From Siphonodentalium dalli (lineage: Eukaryota > Mollusca > Scaphopoda > Gadilida > Siphonodentaliidae): 64,000 bases of DNA. Below are positions 12,425 to 23,441 of the stretch, one piece after another. The position numbers were made by a program, and so were the translations under genes. The notes beneath the pieces were generated by a model. The model made no database searches. It saw nothing but the letters and a program-made list of their open reading frames with translations, and was not told where the DNA came from. Numbering within the stretch: the stretch's first letter is position 1; the number at the start of each line of letters is the position of its first letter. The stretch lies in contig CP136064.1 in assembly GCA_032622095.1 (NCBI GenBank), forward strand, positions 248,651,827-248,715,826, in the 5' to 3' direction.

Positions 12425-13480
12425 ACGGGAGGCGTTGGCGGTGGGTATACTGTGAAAATATTTCCACCGGTCAAAAACCGCCACAAACAGAAAGAATATT
12501 AAAATGTAGACAGACTTTGTCCCTATACAAATAAGAAATATCGCATAAACAGTATGTTATTGTCATATGTTTGACCATTGTTATGTAAACAAAGGCATAA
12601 CCAGTTACTTTCCTGGTGTTTGTTTATATTATGATGGTAAACATAAAGAGCGTTCTTTGTTGCGGAATTCCTGATATGGAACGAATAAAGAGCGTTTATA
12701 TCATTTGTGTGTGATTAGCCAGTAACACTGTGCTGCCTTCTGTAACACAATCAGGCTCTTGCTTAGGTAAAATATAGTAGGTCTTTGTGATAGCATGCTG
12801 TTTACGCGATGGTCATGGTATGTATGAACAAAACTGTATGCGTTTTAATGTTTTTCTGTTTACGGTGATTGAAACAAATATGAATATTTTCAACAACTAA
12901 GGCCTCCCGTGCCTTTAACGAACATGTATTCAAAGTTTGAGGTGTGTTTGTTGATGTTCAAAATATGGGCACAATCGATACATATTTTCCTTGTAAATTT
13001 CAGTTATAAAGATGAGTTCTTAACCCTTTACCCAACAGAACGGCCCTGCATCTGCCAATGCATTCTCTTATATATGCGAGTCGACCATAGGTCGCCTCGC
13101 ATATATAAGAGAATGCATTGGCTTAACACATTTGTTTAGGCCAATGCATTCTCTTATATATGCGAGGCGACCTATGGTCGACTCGCATATATAAGAGAAT
13201 GCATTTGCACAGGGTATAACTGTAACTATCACAATGTGGTCAAGGAGCCGGTTCCAATGATATCCATATTTGTATGGTTCTATTGAGACAGACCGAAGAT
13301 ATTTTAGGCTGTTGAAGCTTTATTTGGCCGGTTTTGGCCGGTTTGTTGGGTAAAGGGTTAACGATTATTGATTATTGAATGTGCATTGTGAATTTCCACA
13401 GTTTCTTGTACTAGTTTATCACACCAGACACATTTTATATATGTTTTAAACAAATTTGAAATCAAAATTGGTGGTTGGCA
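12425..13480 (+). repeat. Dispersed repeat, copy 2, interrupted by a MITE
   Basis: 12,425-12,920 matches 3,640-4,180. 12,919-13,020 plus 13,362-13,480 matches 29,125-29,340 (shared GATGTTCAAAAT, then GAATGTGCATT and GAATTTCCA). The family A MITE at 13,024-13,357 splits this copy at a TTAA that is single in the 29 kb copy. No coding potential is seen. Confidence 0.75.
13024..13357 (+). mobile_element. Complete MITE, family A, copy 2, TTAA target
   Basis: Terminal inverted repeats CCCTTTACCCAACA and TGTTGGGTAAAGGG are flanked by TTAA on both sides (13,020-13,023 and 13,358-13,361). Two inverted palindromes on CCAATGCATTCTCTTATATA (about 13,056-13,122 and 13,139-13,207) lie inside. The empty site at 29,215-29,218 holds one TTAA, so the tetranucleotide is a target duplication. 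TTAA targeting with CCC-initial ends resembles piggyBac-type elements; that assignment is inference. Confidence 0.9.
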
Positions 13481-13569
13481 ATGTGGCTTTACTTATAGAC
13501 AGACCATCTGGTCGTGCATAATATCAACATACACTAATAGCAAGTAGACCTCTTTTTACAATTGATTTT

Positions 13570-13602
13570 GTCATCATCATCATCATCGTCATCATCATCA
13601 GT
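13570..13602. repeat. (ATC)n microsatellite
   Basis: Imperfect run of CATCAT trinucleotides with one CGT interruption. Confidence 0.9.
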
Positions 13603-13814
13603 ATCACCATCTTCAGACTGTATAGTTGATAGTCCAGCTGTGATTTGAACTCTGTCAGTGAAGTGGCATTGTCAACGTGTTCGGGAAGTTGCTTCAAATC
13701 AACTACAACGCGTTGTGTGAATATATCTTCATTCGATCGACAGTCAAACCATTCGCATTAGATAGACGTCGTGCATAACACGGTGCACGAGGGCATCAAC
13801 GCAAATCAGTGCGA

Positions 13815-14197
13815 CCAATTAAATAAGTCGTTCTTCAAAATCTTTCGGCCTTAGGCCTTCTTCAGTTGATATTATTCAGACAAAATCACACGATGGCATT
13901 CAGATAAAAATACAAATAACAATGGCGGACATTTTACATAAGCGAAGGAAACATATCGTAAATGTATACCAAATGCTTTACCGTGTACACGAATGGGTAC
14001 ATTATTATTATTGAACCACGACAGCGCGATTACGAATTACATACACTACTATAGAAAGTATACCTCTTTTGTAAAATATCCGCCATTGTTATTTGTACGT
14101 TTATCTGAATACCATCATGTACGTGATTTTGTCTGAATAATATTAACTGACGAAGGCCTGAGGCCGAAAGCTTTTAAAGAGCGAGTTATTTAATTTG
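13815..14197. mobile_element. Foldback/MITE-like element with about 110-bp inverted arms
   Basis: The left arm, from AATTAAATAAGTCG through TTTCGGCCTTAGGCCTTC to AACAATGGCGGACATTTTAC, is mirrored on the right by GTAAAATATCCGCCATTGTT, GAAGGCCTGAGGCCGAAAG and GAGTTATTTAATT. The interior shares a block with 7,010-7,105. No ORF and no clear target duplication. Confidence 0.8.
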
Positions 14198-14510
14198 TCA
14201 GCCTAAATCTCATCTCCTGAACAATTTTTACATTATTGCGACAGTATGTTAATATCGACAAAGACTCTGAGCCCGGCTTCCGTTGACAAGTGCAGCTTTA
14301 TAATTCCCATAAAATAAGAAACTTCACGAAACGTCATGTGCACAAAACAACTACTCTAAAAAAAATAGCTATGCAAATGTATTCCAACTGTTCTCCAAAA
14401 CGAGGATTATATAAACATTCGAGCGTAATACAATTTCCGCGACACGAACAGTTGCTTCTCCGAAGTTTGATTACAAAGGAAGCAGGAGCCATAACTTATT
14501 CAACTCGCAT

Positions 14511-14617
14511 TCCCATCACCGTCTCGACCCGTGCGTCCTAACGTATCCCCATCACTGTATTGACCCGTGCGTCCTAATGTATCCCCATAACTGTATCGAC
14601 CAGTGCATCCCAACGTG
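14511..14617. repeat. Three-copy tandem repeat, 35-bp unit
   Basis: Three diverged units contain CCCCATCACTGTATTGACCC and GTGCGTCCTAA-type sequence. The rest of 14,198-15,229 shows no supported gene; it directly precedes the signal-peptide exon and may include its promoter, but I see no clear TATA or initiator element. Confidence 0.75.
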
Positions 14618-15229
14618 GAACAGAAATTCCAAACTAACTGGTGATTGTCCTGAAACTAAGAAGTGCATACCTCATATACTCCAAAACTTATAACTACCGA
14701 ACTCATTGACATTTATGAGCGGTTTTAAACATTTCAAAGGGAACGAACGCTCTATATTTTTCAGTTTATCGTAAATATAATGACCACAAACGTTCTCTAT
14801 TAATTTGTACTGATGTGTCGACAATACTAACCATAAACGTTCTTTGTGGATTAACACCGAAGTGATCATGCTCACTGAAGCAAGCACATTGAATCAATGA
14901 ACACTCATACAGAGTCCATGCCTCCATAAATCTGATATATAAATTTTGTGTGGCTTCAAAATCATTACGGAACAATAACGAGCGTCCCTTGTTAGTATAT
15001 TTCTGATAGAAGTAAAGAGCGCTTACACTTTTAATGGACACATATATGGTATGACATTCTGTATGTTACTTTTTTGGGGTTCAGTCACCCTTGTGGTATA
15101 TACCTGCATGTACATTAACGAATACACGTGTTATCTGTATCAAATCAATCGTTGACAACAGTTGCATATTGCAGATAAACTGTGGATATTGTCACTATTT
15201 AATAACGCTTGTTTCTTCTTTTTTTCCAG

Positions 15230-15322
15230 ATTAGCACACCATGGGGCGAGCGGGTGTGGCGTCATTCCTCCTTTTGGGGACGCTAGCCTTAGGAGTCCTC
15301 GGGCAGGGTGGTCTGGACGAGG
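15230..15322 (+). CDS. Exon 1 of multi-vWA secreted protein: signal peptide
   Basis: The ATG at 15,241 sits in a strong start context (ACC before ATG, G after). It opens 27 codons beginning MGRAGVASFLLLGTLALG: a short basic start, a hydrophobic core, and small residues before GQGGLDE, which is a classic cleavable signal peptide. The exon ends at 15,322 before GTGAGT, leaving one base of a codon (phase 1). A pyrimidine-rich stretch ending in CAG (15,211-15,229) makes 15,230 a likely 3' splice site after an untranslated exon further upstream; alternatively the transcript starts nearby. Its phase fits the D1 vWA exon 7.6 kb downstream exactly. The product should therefore enter the secretory pathway. 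Confidence 0.8.
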
Positions 15323-16623
15323 GTGAGTAGGAATTGTCGTACATGCATATCGAACACAACTAAATCTTGCACTCGCTTCTAACACAATGACACACAGAAG
15401 GAGCGCACCATTTACACGCCTCTGAATCCCACCCAGTCGTTACATCTCTCTGACCAGAAGAGGGCCATCATATGTAGACTCAGAAACGCAATATTTTGCT
15501 AAAAAAAGACAGCAAAGTGGTTCAAATTTCATTTGGCTTTCTCCGCACTATCCCTCCCTAAGCAAGAAATAACTATTTTAATATGCAATTCAAACTATCT
15601 TGTATATGTAAATGATAATTATTGGTGTCGTACATACGCCTACCGTTGTTATTCATTCTGCAAACATGGTCCATAAGAAATATTTGTGATGTCTCTAATT
15701 AGCGTTGGTACTCATGCACAAATGCGCACATCGATTGCTGGCTCTATGTGTGTTTAAATTGATTCGTATCTATTTATACATATGAATAAAATAGGAGTAG
15801 AATATAAATATTTTCGTCACGTTCCAAGAATCGTAAATAAACCGAAACGATCAAAATTTGCACCTACAAATTAAAAAAATATCTAAAATCTAGAACGTAA
15901 AATACAAACAATGTCTTTATACTCTCTTTTCAAAGCAGTCATGACGATAAACCTCCATTCCAAATTTCCTTCAGATCAGATAAATGTGTACAAGAAACAA
16001 GAATTTCAGTTGAACGGACATGGCTCATTCGAGCTTCAAAATTTTGTCTACATAGTTTTGAAAGAGGTATAAGATATGTTGAAAAATAAACTGGCCTCTC
16101 ATATGAATTAAAGATCTTGATTTGCTTCACACGTTCTACAGTTGCAATGTTTACGTGGCCGCCGCTGATGGAAACATAACAACCATGGCGCACTTGTGGT
16201 TAACGTGACCTGTTGATGCATTGTTTTCGTCTTGTCAAACCGGAGAATTTTGCTGAGCCTATCATCCTGCTATTGTTATATCTGGAAGAACATTACGTCC
16301 ACCATAACAGACGCAGAAACGATCATTGCAACGCCAAACTACAGAACAACAGTACACCTCACTACCGTTTGTTTGGTTATCGGCATAATTCGAATTGCAC
16401 AAGGTGGTATCTGATGTTTATTTCAGAAGAGCCTTTGGGTGGTAGCCAGGCAATAACTGTATACTATAACTTATTTGTACAGTGTTAACACATTGCACCA
16501 AGTATCCCAAAATTACAAGCGCTGGATACTTGAGACAATGTTCTGAAACTCTGCTTGTAACGCATAATGGTGGAATAATAAAGTAAACATGCAGAAGCCT
16601 TGAAATAGGGTGTCTGTCATTTG

Positions 16624-16702
16624 CAGAAAGAGGTCCACAGAGGGTGAATTTAGTGACGCTACCCCCACACAGCGGGATAGCATCACTGGGGACCTCTTTC
16701 TG
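16624..16702. mobile_element. Palindromic element, AGAATGAGGTCCCC family, deleted copy
   Basis: GCAGAAAGAGGTCCACAGAG reads into a loop with GCGGGATAGC, then returns as GGGGACCTCTTTCTG. Part of the right arm (the GAATTCACCCTC segment) is deleted. The left flank has the family's outer motif AAGCCTTGAAATA (near 16,597). Confidence 0.75.
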
Positions 16703-16904
16703 TTTATGCATAATCTTCTTGGAAGTATCTATAGTCTCAAAGTAACATTGTTTTTTAGTTACTTTTCCCTTTTTTCTAGTTTCTATGTCCCCTAATTTGA
16801 AGAAGATAAAATGCACAATCGAGGTGACTAATGGGTGAACATAACCAACTTCAACTGGTCAACTTCATTTTGATCTTATGTTTCCTATAGCAGCTGATGC
16901 CTAA

Positions 16905-16996
16905 GCAGAATGAAGTTTCCAGAGGTTGAATTTGGCGACGCTAGCCCGTCGTGTGGGATAGCGTAACAAAATTCACCCTCTGGGGACCTCATTCTG
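16905..16996. mobile_element. Palindromic element, AGAATGAGGTCCCC family
   Basis: GCAGAATGAAGTTTCCAGAG on the left is mirrored by CTCTGGGGACCTCATTCTGC on the right around a central CTAGCCCGTCGTGTGGGATAG. The outer AAGCCTTG ends are not visible, so it is a core copy only. Confidence 0.75.
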
Positions 16997-17959
16997 CAAA
17001 TGTCAGAAACAATATTTCCATGCTTGAATATAATTATGCAATAAAGGCTGAACGGCAAGCTATCTTCTTCTTGAAATGAAGCAAAGCAATGCCTGTAAAA
17101 ATACAAGTATTTAAATCAAACAGACCATGCTCGATGACTCCTTTTTTTCCATCGGTGCGCATATGTGCATGAGGCTTTTCAAAAATTCACAAATGGTTTA
17201 AATTAAACTATAGCTCAATTGCGGCGTCCCCATTCATGGAACGCAATAATTCAACATTTCTTAAAATCATCAATAAACGCAAATCTGTTAAATATATGAG
17301 ACACAGTATAGAGAAAACTACAATTTATACAAAATCGGAACTTGCTATTCTAACTATAGTGTGACCATATATCCAACCATTTTCTTTTTGGAAATACTGC
17401 ACAAGTCCATAAATGAACATAACTGATGTAGGATTAATTTTTTTTTATCTCCCGCACGTTCTCTATCTATTACCTGCTATGTATACATGCATCCTTCTAT
17501 ACTATATTCTATTCACAATTCGCTCCTTCAATGTTCGTCATTATGAAAGAAGCTATCTTCTGACTCGAGTGGAAAGAGTTGATGCATTTGTTAATGCGCA
17601 CCACCTCTGCCACCAACCTCAGGAAATCCCCACATGCATCCCAGAATCTTCCACTTTGTTCTGTTCTTTCAATGCTGTATTCGAAACAATTTGCTTATTC
17701 GAAACACTGCTATTGTGTTGCCTTTCACACTACCAAAATGCATATACTGTTATGTGTTATCCATATACATGCATGTTTTTATACTCGCTACTCGGAAGAG
17801 TTTCTTAAACTATGCGATATTTTTGTTGACATGAGATTCATATCGATTAGCCCAATTATAGTTGATCGATTGTATGGGAGATCAGAGGAATGGTGTATGT
17901 ATATATGAATCTACAATATGGTATAGGGTTACAGTAAGTAAACATATCTAACAATTTAA

Positions 17960-18205
17960 CCCTTCCACGACTGGAGCTTCCTGAAATTTTGCGAAAACCC
18001 TGTGCCAATGTGTTCTTTTATATATGCGGGTCTCCCATATGGAGTCGCGCACTTATAAGAGAATACATTGGCCGAACAATATTTACCTTGACATTATAAG
18101 TCAGTGCATTCTCTTTTTGTGTATATGGTCTACTCGCATATATACGAGAATGCATTGGCACAGGGGCTTCCATACTGCACCAGCGCAGGTCCTATCATGA
18201 AAGGG
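17960..18205. mobile_element. MITE, family C, TTAA target
   Basis: TTAA (17,956-17,959) then CCCTTCCACGACTGGAGC; the right end ATGAAAGGG is followed by TTAA (18,206-18,209). The interior has two palindromes related to the family A core (TGTGCCAATG...TATATATGCG) but with a different centre (TCTCCCATATGGAG). Its termini differ from family A while its core is shared. Confidence 0.8.
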
Positions 18206-18333
18206 TTAATAACATATCCAACACTCTGAAAACCTATATAACACCATTCTATTCTATTATATATTCTTGTCCTCGAAACCTATATATACACGATAACATG
18301 ATATGCATTGCTAATCCCAGCTAATCAATATTT

Positions 18334-18752
18334 AGGGTACGTTCAGACACTGGCAAGTTTGCACGGCATGTTTTTTCAGGCATTTTCTCATAGAAAACCA
18401 TATGATGCCAGACTATATGAACAGAAAGATGTATATAAAATGTATCAGTACCACAGCTAACTAGAAGTTAACACCATGTAGTTCCACTAGTAGTGATGCT
18501 GTCGATATTTGCCTGTAAATAACCTGCAACTATCTCGCAAGAATTAATCATACATGTATTTTAAGGTAATGTGTTAGCAGCACCGTTACATGTGGAACTA
18601 CAGAAAGGTTACGTCTCGTGTCGTTAGCTTTGATCAATATATATTTGACTCGATATGCATGTTACCGTTCATATTCTGGCACTATTTGTTTTTCTATGAG
18701 AAAATGCCTGCAAAAAAGGCCGTGCAAACTTGCCAGTGTGTGAATGTACCCT
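18334..18752. mobile_element. Inverted-repeat element, GGGTACGTTCA termini
   Basis: AGGGTACGTTCAGACACTGG, then CAAGTTTGCACGGC and TTTTCTCATAGAAAA on the left are mirrored on the right by TTTTTCTATGAGAAAATG, GCCGTGCAAACTTGCCAGTG and GAATGTACCCT. The arms are about 80 bp. Flanks are TTTA and TTAA, possibly a mutated TTAA duplication. Short frames inside it are accidental. Confidence 0.8.
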
Positions 18753-19581
18753 TAAGTTGTGATATATTTGGTCTACCAAGAAATAGTAATATGTTCTTTT
18801 AGTTCTCATGACGCGTGGAGCAGCAATGGAGCAATAGTCGTCACTTTTCGTTTCTCTTCAAAAGTACGTCTGACCTGCTTGACTGCTATCTATGTAATAT
18901 ACCATGATATTTATGGTAAAAGTATAGATATTTTTTTCTAGCAATGGTAGACTGACAATGTAGAAACTCAATTAATCTAGAATACATATCAAATTTACCA
19001 TGTACAATTTAGGTTAATGCAGTGTGAAATACCTTATTTCCTCCTACAATGTACTGGATCTGGTGAGCGTACCAGAGGCCATGGATCCAGTCCTCTTGTT
19101 GCCTTATTCTGTGTTCTTCAAGTCTTTGGAATTGGCACAATATTTTAAATGTTTTACACACGCACACTCCAGCCCTGGAAATTTATGTCATCACAATCAT
19201 GAAGTTACGGGAAATATATGCATATTCAAAAATGTGAAGCTTGGGTGAATTTGTATCACTTGTTACTGATAATAGACTATAGGTCATAATATTCACAACG
19301 AATTCACATTGGCGATGAACAATTTAAATTGAATCTTTAGCGCTACTTGACTCATTATAAAAAAAATAGACAATAACATTGTTTAATATTATATCAACTG
19401 CATTAGGTATATTGTGCGATTGCTACAATGATCCAAGTAAAAAAAAAAGGTGTTTACAAATCGTATTACATGTACTTTAGAATGTTCAATTAACGACGCC
19501 ATTTCGCTATATAGCTGACAAAATCGTACTATGAATACTTGTGTATTGGTGTCGGACCAACACAATATTTACAACCTTTAA

Positions 19582-19954
19582 GGGGGAGGTCAAGTGACCA
19601 ATTTTGAATGGGGATTTCCATGCAAATCTGCGGAGCAAAGTAAAGGAGTTGCACATACTTCTGAGCATGACTTTATTTGGTATTGGAAACAACAGGTATT
19701 TATCTGGCGAGTCCGCTTGGAACTTGTTGTATTTATTTTTGAATTTTATATTAATTTTCAAATGTGTAGGTCATGTAATGTAATTCCAGAAATTATTTAT
19801 TGCAAAATTTTATAATTTACCAAGCGCACCTGCCAGTTAAATGTTGTGACTATTTAACGATATGCCTGCTTTGGTTCTCGAAGAAATGCTTCATACATAA
19901 CTCCGGAGATTTGCATGGAAATCTATATTCAAAATTGGTCACTTGACCTCTCCC
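19582..19954. mobile_element. Inverted-repeat element, GGGGGAGGTCAAGTGACC termini, TTAA flanks
   Basis: GGGGGAGGTCAAGTGACCAA through TTTCCATGCAAATCTGCGGA is mirrored by CCGGAGATTTGCATGGAAAT and TTGGTCACTTGACCTCTCCC. TTAA is present on both sides (19,578-19,581 and 19,955-19,958). No coding capacity. Confidence 0.82.
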
Positions 19955-20107
19955 TTAAACTTGCACGTTTAGAGTATTGGGATAATAAATTGTGATAACC
20001 TGAATTTCCGGGTCTGGATACTTGTCATTCTTCTGAACATATTATATATACGTGGAATACCAACATATGCCTCACTATTCGATGAACGGTGATCACTGCT
20101 TTGTTAA

Positions 20108-20368
20108 CTCTTCCATGACTGGAGCTTCCTGGAATTCTACGAAAACCATGTGCCAATGCATTATCATATATATGCGAGTCTCCCATAGGGAGCCTCGCAT
20201 ATATAGGAGAACACATTGGCTTGATAATATTGACCTCGACCTGTGCCAGTGTATTATCTTATAAATGTGAGGCTCGCTATGGCAGACTTGCATATATCAG
20301 ATAATGCACTGGCACAGAATCTTTAATGCTGCAACAGCACAGCTCCTGTCATGAACCTCGTGAAAGGG
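20108..20368. mobile_element. MITE, family C, TTAA target
   Basis: TTAA (20,104-20,107) with the terminus CTCTTCCATGACTGGAGCTT; right end GTGAAAGGG before TTAA (20,369-20,372). Two diverged palindromes (about 20,150-20,220 and 20,240-20,306) carry the shared GTGCCAATGCATT-type core. The right side has an extra ATGAACCTC insertion relative to 17,960-18,205. Confidence 0.8.
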
Positions 20369-22883
20369 TTAAATGGTGTTGCTTGAATCATTATATATTT
20401 CATTGGTGTATGCTATATTACAGAGGGTTTATTTTAAACGAAATTCCCAACAGCTGGAGATATTCGAAGACGACGTTCATTTTGTATCGAGAACTTTCGG
20501 TGTATATATAGCCCGCGCGCGCATCACAAAATATCACAAAGCGGGTCACTGTATCTAACCTGATGTTGAAACATAGTCTGGAATCAGACCAACAGTTACG
20601 AAGTTTCTGGTGATTTTTTTTGCATTTCTAAATTTTCTTGGTCGTTATATCACCCCAGTTTGACATTGTTGCAAGTATCGATGTAAAAGATTACATCCAA
20701 CAATAATGACAGACAAATGTAACGGTAGTATACTGAGATAAAAACGCAACATCTCTAAATATTGAAATTGAACCACTCTTTTGTTTGTGTTCAATGGACA
20801 ATGAACGATTAGGCTTTTAAAAGCCAGTTGAATGTCACAGGCTGCAGCCGATACAATCCGGTTCTGCTTTTCGCTTTAAGAGGCGAGTCGGTTTTCTGTT
20901 GATTACTAGTTAAGTGTTGGTATATCTATATCACAATGTGACGTACACACGTTGCTTGTCAGTTAGTTCTGTTAATTACACATAGCGTGTGAAATTTCAA
21001 TTGTTAAAAAATGAGGCGAAGCAAGTGAACAAAGCTGCTTAAAATGTGCACTCCCTTCTCAATGTATACAACTAATTGAAAACTTAATTTTCTGGCCTTT
21101 CTGGTGCATACACCGTACAAAGTAAACATATTTTATATGTAATATATCTTATCATGCCACCATACAACATGTATGACATTCAAAGGTGTTCCATTGTCTT
21201 CATTTTGTGTTTTATATATGTTACAAATTGCGAGTCGCGTGCACGCTTTTGCAAATACAACGCCTCGAACGGTACACATTCAGCAAAAACTTTCCAAGTA
21301 TTCGGTCGCAAGTTTCGCATGTTTATGGTGAAGATAACTATTATACATGAGTTAATATTTAGATGTAAATGACATTTCTAGGATAAAGACACATGTCACG
21401 AGCGATTAAATCACATAACTGAATGTGAGAAAACAATTTTACAAGTTTTTCATCAATATATCCTGCATTTCTGATGCACCCAGTAAAATAGCGAAGCTTA
21501 CTGATAATTATTGGTGAGTTTGTGAGACGAAAAAACAGTTCTAACTGGTGCGCCAAAAATCGGATTTATAGTCCATTCTTGGGAAAGAGAACAAGACATT
21601 TGGTTTTATTGAACTATAAAACATAAGTTTTGGAAAACTTTTATCTCGACTGGAAACAAAAGGTTTAGATACAGTGTCCGCGTTATGTTCGAATATTGAG
21701 ACATACAATTCTGACATACCTTCAATGCTAGTATATATGCTGATGTGATATTTTTCGACATCAGTTCCTATTGGTCAACATACCCATGAACTCGAGTGTT
21801 GAATTTGAATTTGGTCGGGCTACATATATAGTAATAATGTACTGGTACGAGGCTATATGATGCGTAGTGCACTGTATGAAATTTGTCGAAGAACACATTG
21901 CATAAATCGTTTGTTTTTCAGTTTCACGTCTGCTACGTTTAACACTTTCTAAAACTCATTCTGGTAAATATGACTGTTGGAAATTAGTTTTCTTGTCGCC
22001 TTAGACTTGTTGAAAGTTCTAATCTACATACTGCTACTATTGGCTCGCCACGAACAGAATTCACACTGGCATTTGAGAATATACTAGACGCAAGGACGAC
22101 TTGGCATGGGGCGTCAGATGTTTCTCCCCTATAATCTACAGTACCTTACAACTGAATTTTGTTTAATTTTGGAGGATAATCCATTTGCACCATCTTGAAC
22201 TGGACTCGATATTCATGTGCATCGCTTTGTGATGAAACGTTCCAAAACTGTAACAAGTTCGACACACCAGCACATTCTTTGGTAAACACGGTTTTTTGTA
22301 TTTTTGATTTAAACGAACATGGCTCGTTCGAACCTCCAAATTTGTTTTCTACGTAATTTAGAGCGACGGATACAATAGGTCGATAAATGAACGAACTATT
22401 GATATACTGGCTTGATATGCTCTGAAAAACACTTACCAAAGTCACAGCCATTTTTCAGCCGTTTTAAACTTTTTACCAAAATTCAGACAAACGCTCTTTA
22501 TTGCTACCATATCAGGAATAGGCTATCACGGAACGCTCTTTTGTGTTACATGTCTTGCAAATGGCTATTTTGTGCTTGGGACCCAAACAACCTATTCACA
22601 ATTGTATTTTTCATTACTCCAATGCGTCTTTTTGTGTTATATAATGCTCGTAGAAAGGTAGTTAAGATATTTATCGACCTATTTCGATACTGAGAAAAAT
22701 TCAAAAGTGAATAATGTTACGTGTATTTTGGAGTGCAAACCACCTTGTGGCTTTAAAATCACTGTGGCCTGTGTGTTCAAGTCCCTGAGTCAGACCTCGG
22801 CAGTGTTAGTTCTGTTCAGAGCCGCTTTAGAGTTTAACCTCACGCTTCAATAACACATGCTTTCGTTTCCATTACACTTTCAG

Positions 22884-23441
22884 GCTGCAAACCTGGTGTG
22901 GCTATGGACATAGTTTTAGTAGCCGACACAACGGACTTTCAACGGTTTCCTAGGGACGTTGAATTTAAATCATATTTAACTGAATTCACGAAACATTTGC
23001 ACATCTCATACAATGGTGCTAGAGTGGCTTTATTAACATTCGCAGACTTACCGGAAGTAGGTTTCCATCTCAAAACGTACCACACTAATGAAGATGTTGA
23101 GAATGGAATCTACGGGGCGACAACTGCGGTCGGTAGTCGTAGTAATTTGACAGCAGCGTTCATGGCCGTTCGGCAACATATGTTTACGGAAACGGCCGGC
23201 GATAATCCCAATGCACCAAACTTCGTCATTTTCATTACAAATAAATTCATCGACAAATCTGTTCTGGAACACGCAGATGCTTTGAAAAATGATGGTGTGA
23301 CAATCGCTGGTGTTGGTATAGGGTTGTCGGATTATGAGATATTCAAACGAGTTGTGTCCGAGACTAGATTCGAGACCGACCTTTATGAGGTGGAGGAGAT
23401 ACCGATAGCTGCAGAGGTTATTACGTCCGAAATTTGTTCCC
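22884..23441 (+). CDS. vWA domain 1 exon (D1), degenerate MIDAS
   Basis: A single phase 1-1 exon of 558 nt between CACTTTCAG and GTAAGTAG encodes one whole vWA fold. Landmarks are the first strand VAMDIVLVAD, the amphipathic helix KSYLTEFTKHLHISY, strand GARVALLTFAD, helix LTAAFMAVRQHMF, strand NFVIFITN and GVTIAGVGIGL near the end. vWA domains bind extracellular ligands, often through a metal ion held by DxSxS, a Thr and an Asp. Here DxSxS is replaced by DTTDF and the TDG position reads TNKF, so metal binding is unlikely. A Cys at the second residue and another four residues from the end (EICSR) could form the domain-closing disulphide known in this family. Confidence 0.9.

Larger units (their letters stand above)
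15323..22883 (+). other. Intron 1 (7.6 kb), MITE-rich
   Basis: Bounded by GTGAGT and TTTCAG. It holds palindromic and inverted-repeat elements (listed separately). Near 15,940-16,060 is a block that recurs in diverged form near 22,170-22,370 (shared AACGAACATGGCTC-like and CTACATAGTTT-like pieces). No exon of matching phase was found inside, though a very short exon could be missed. Confidence 0.6.

Noticed and set aside
17413-17908. Overlapping hydrophobic plus-strand frames of 131 and 109 codons
   Set aside because: AT/CT-rich DNA readily gives hydrophobic frames; no domain, no suitable splice sites, and it lies in intron 1 of the vWA gene.
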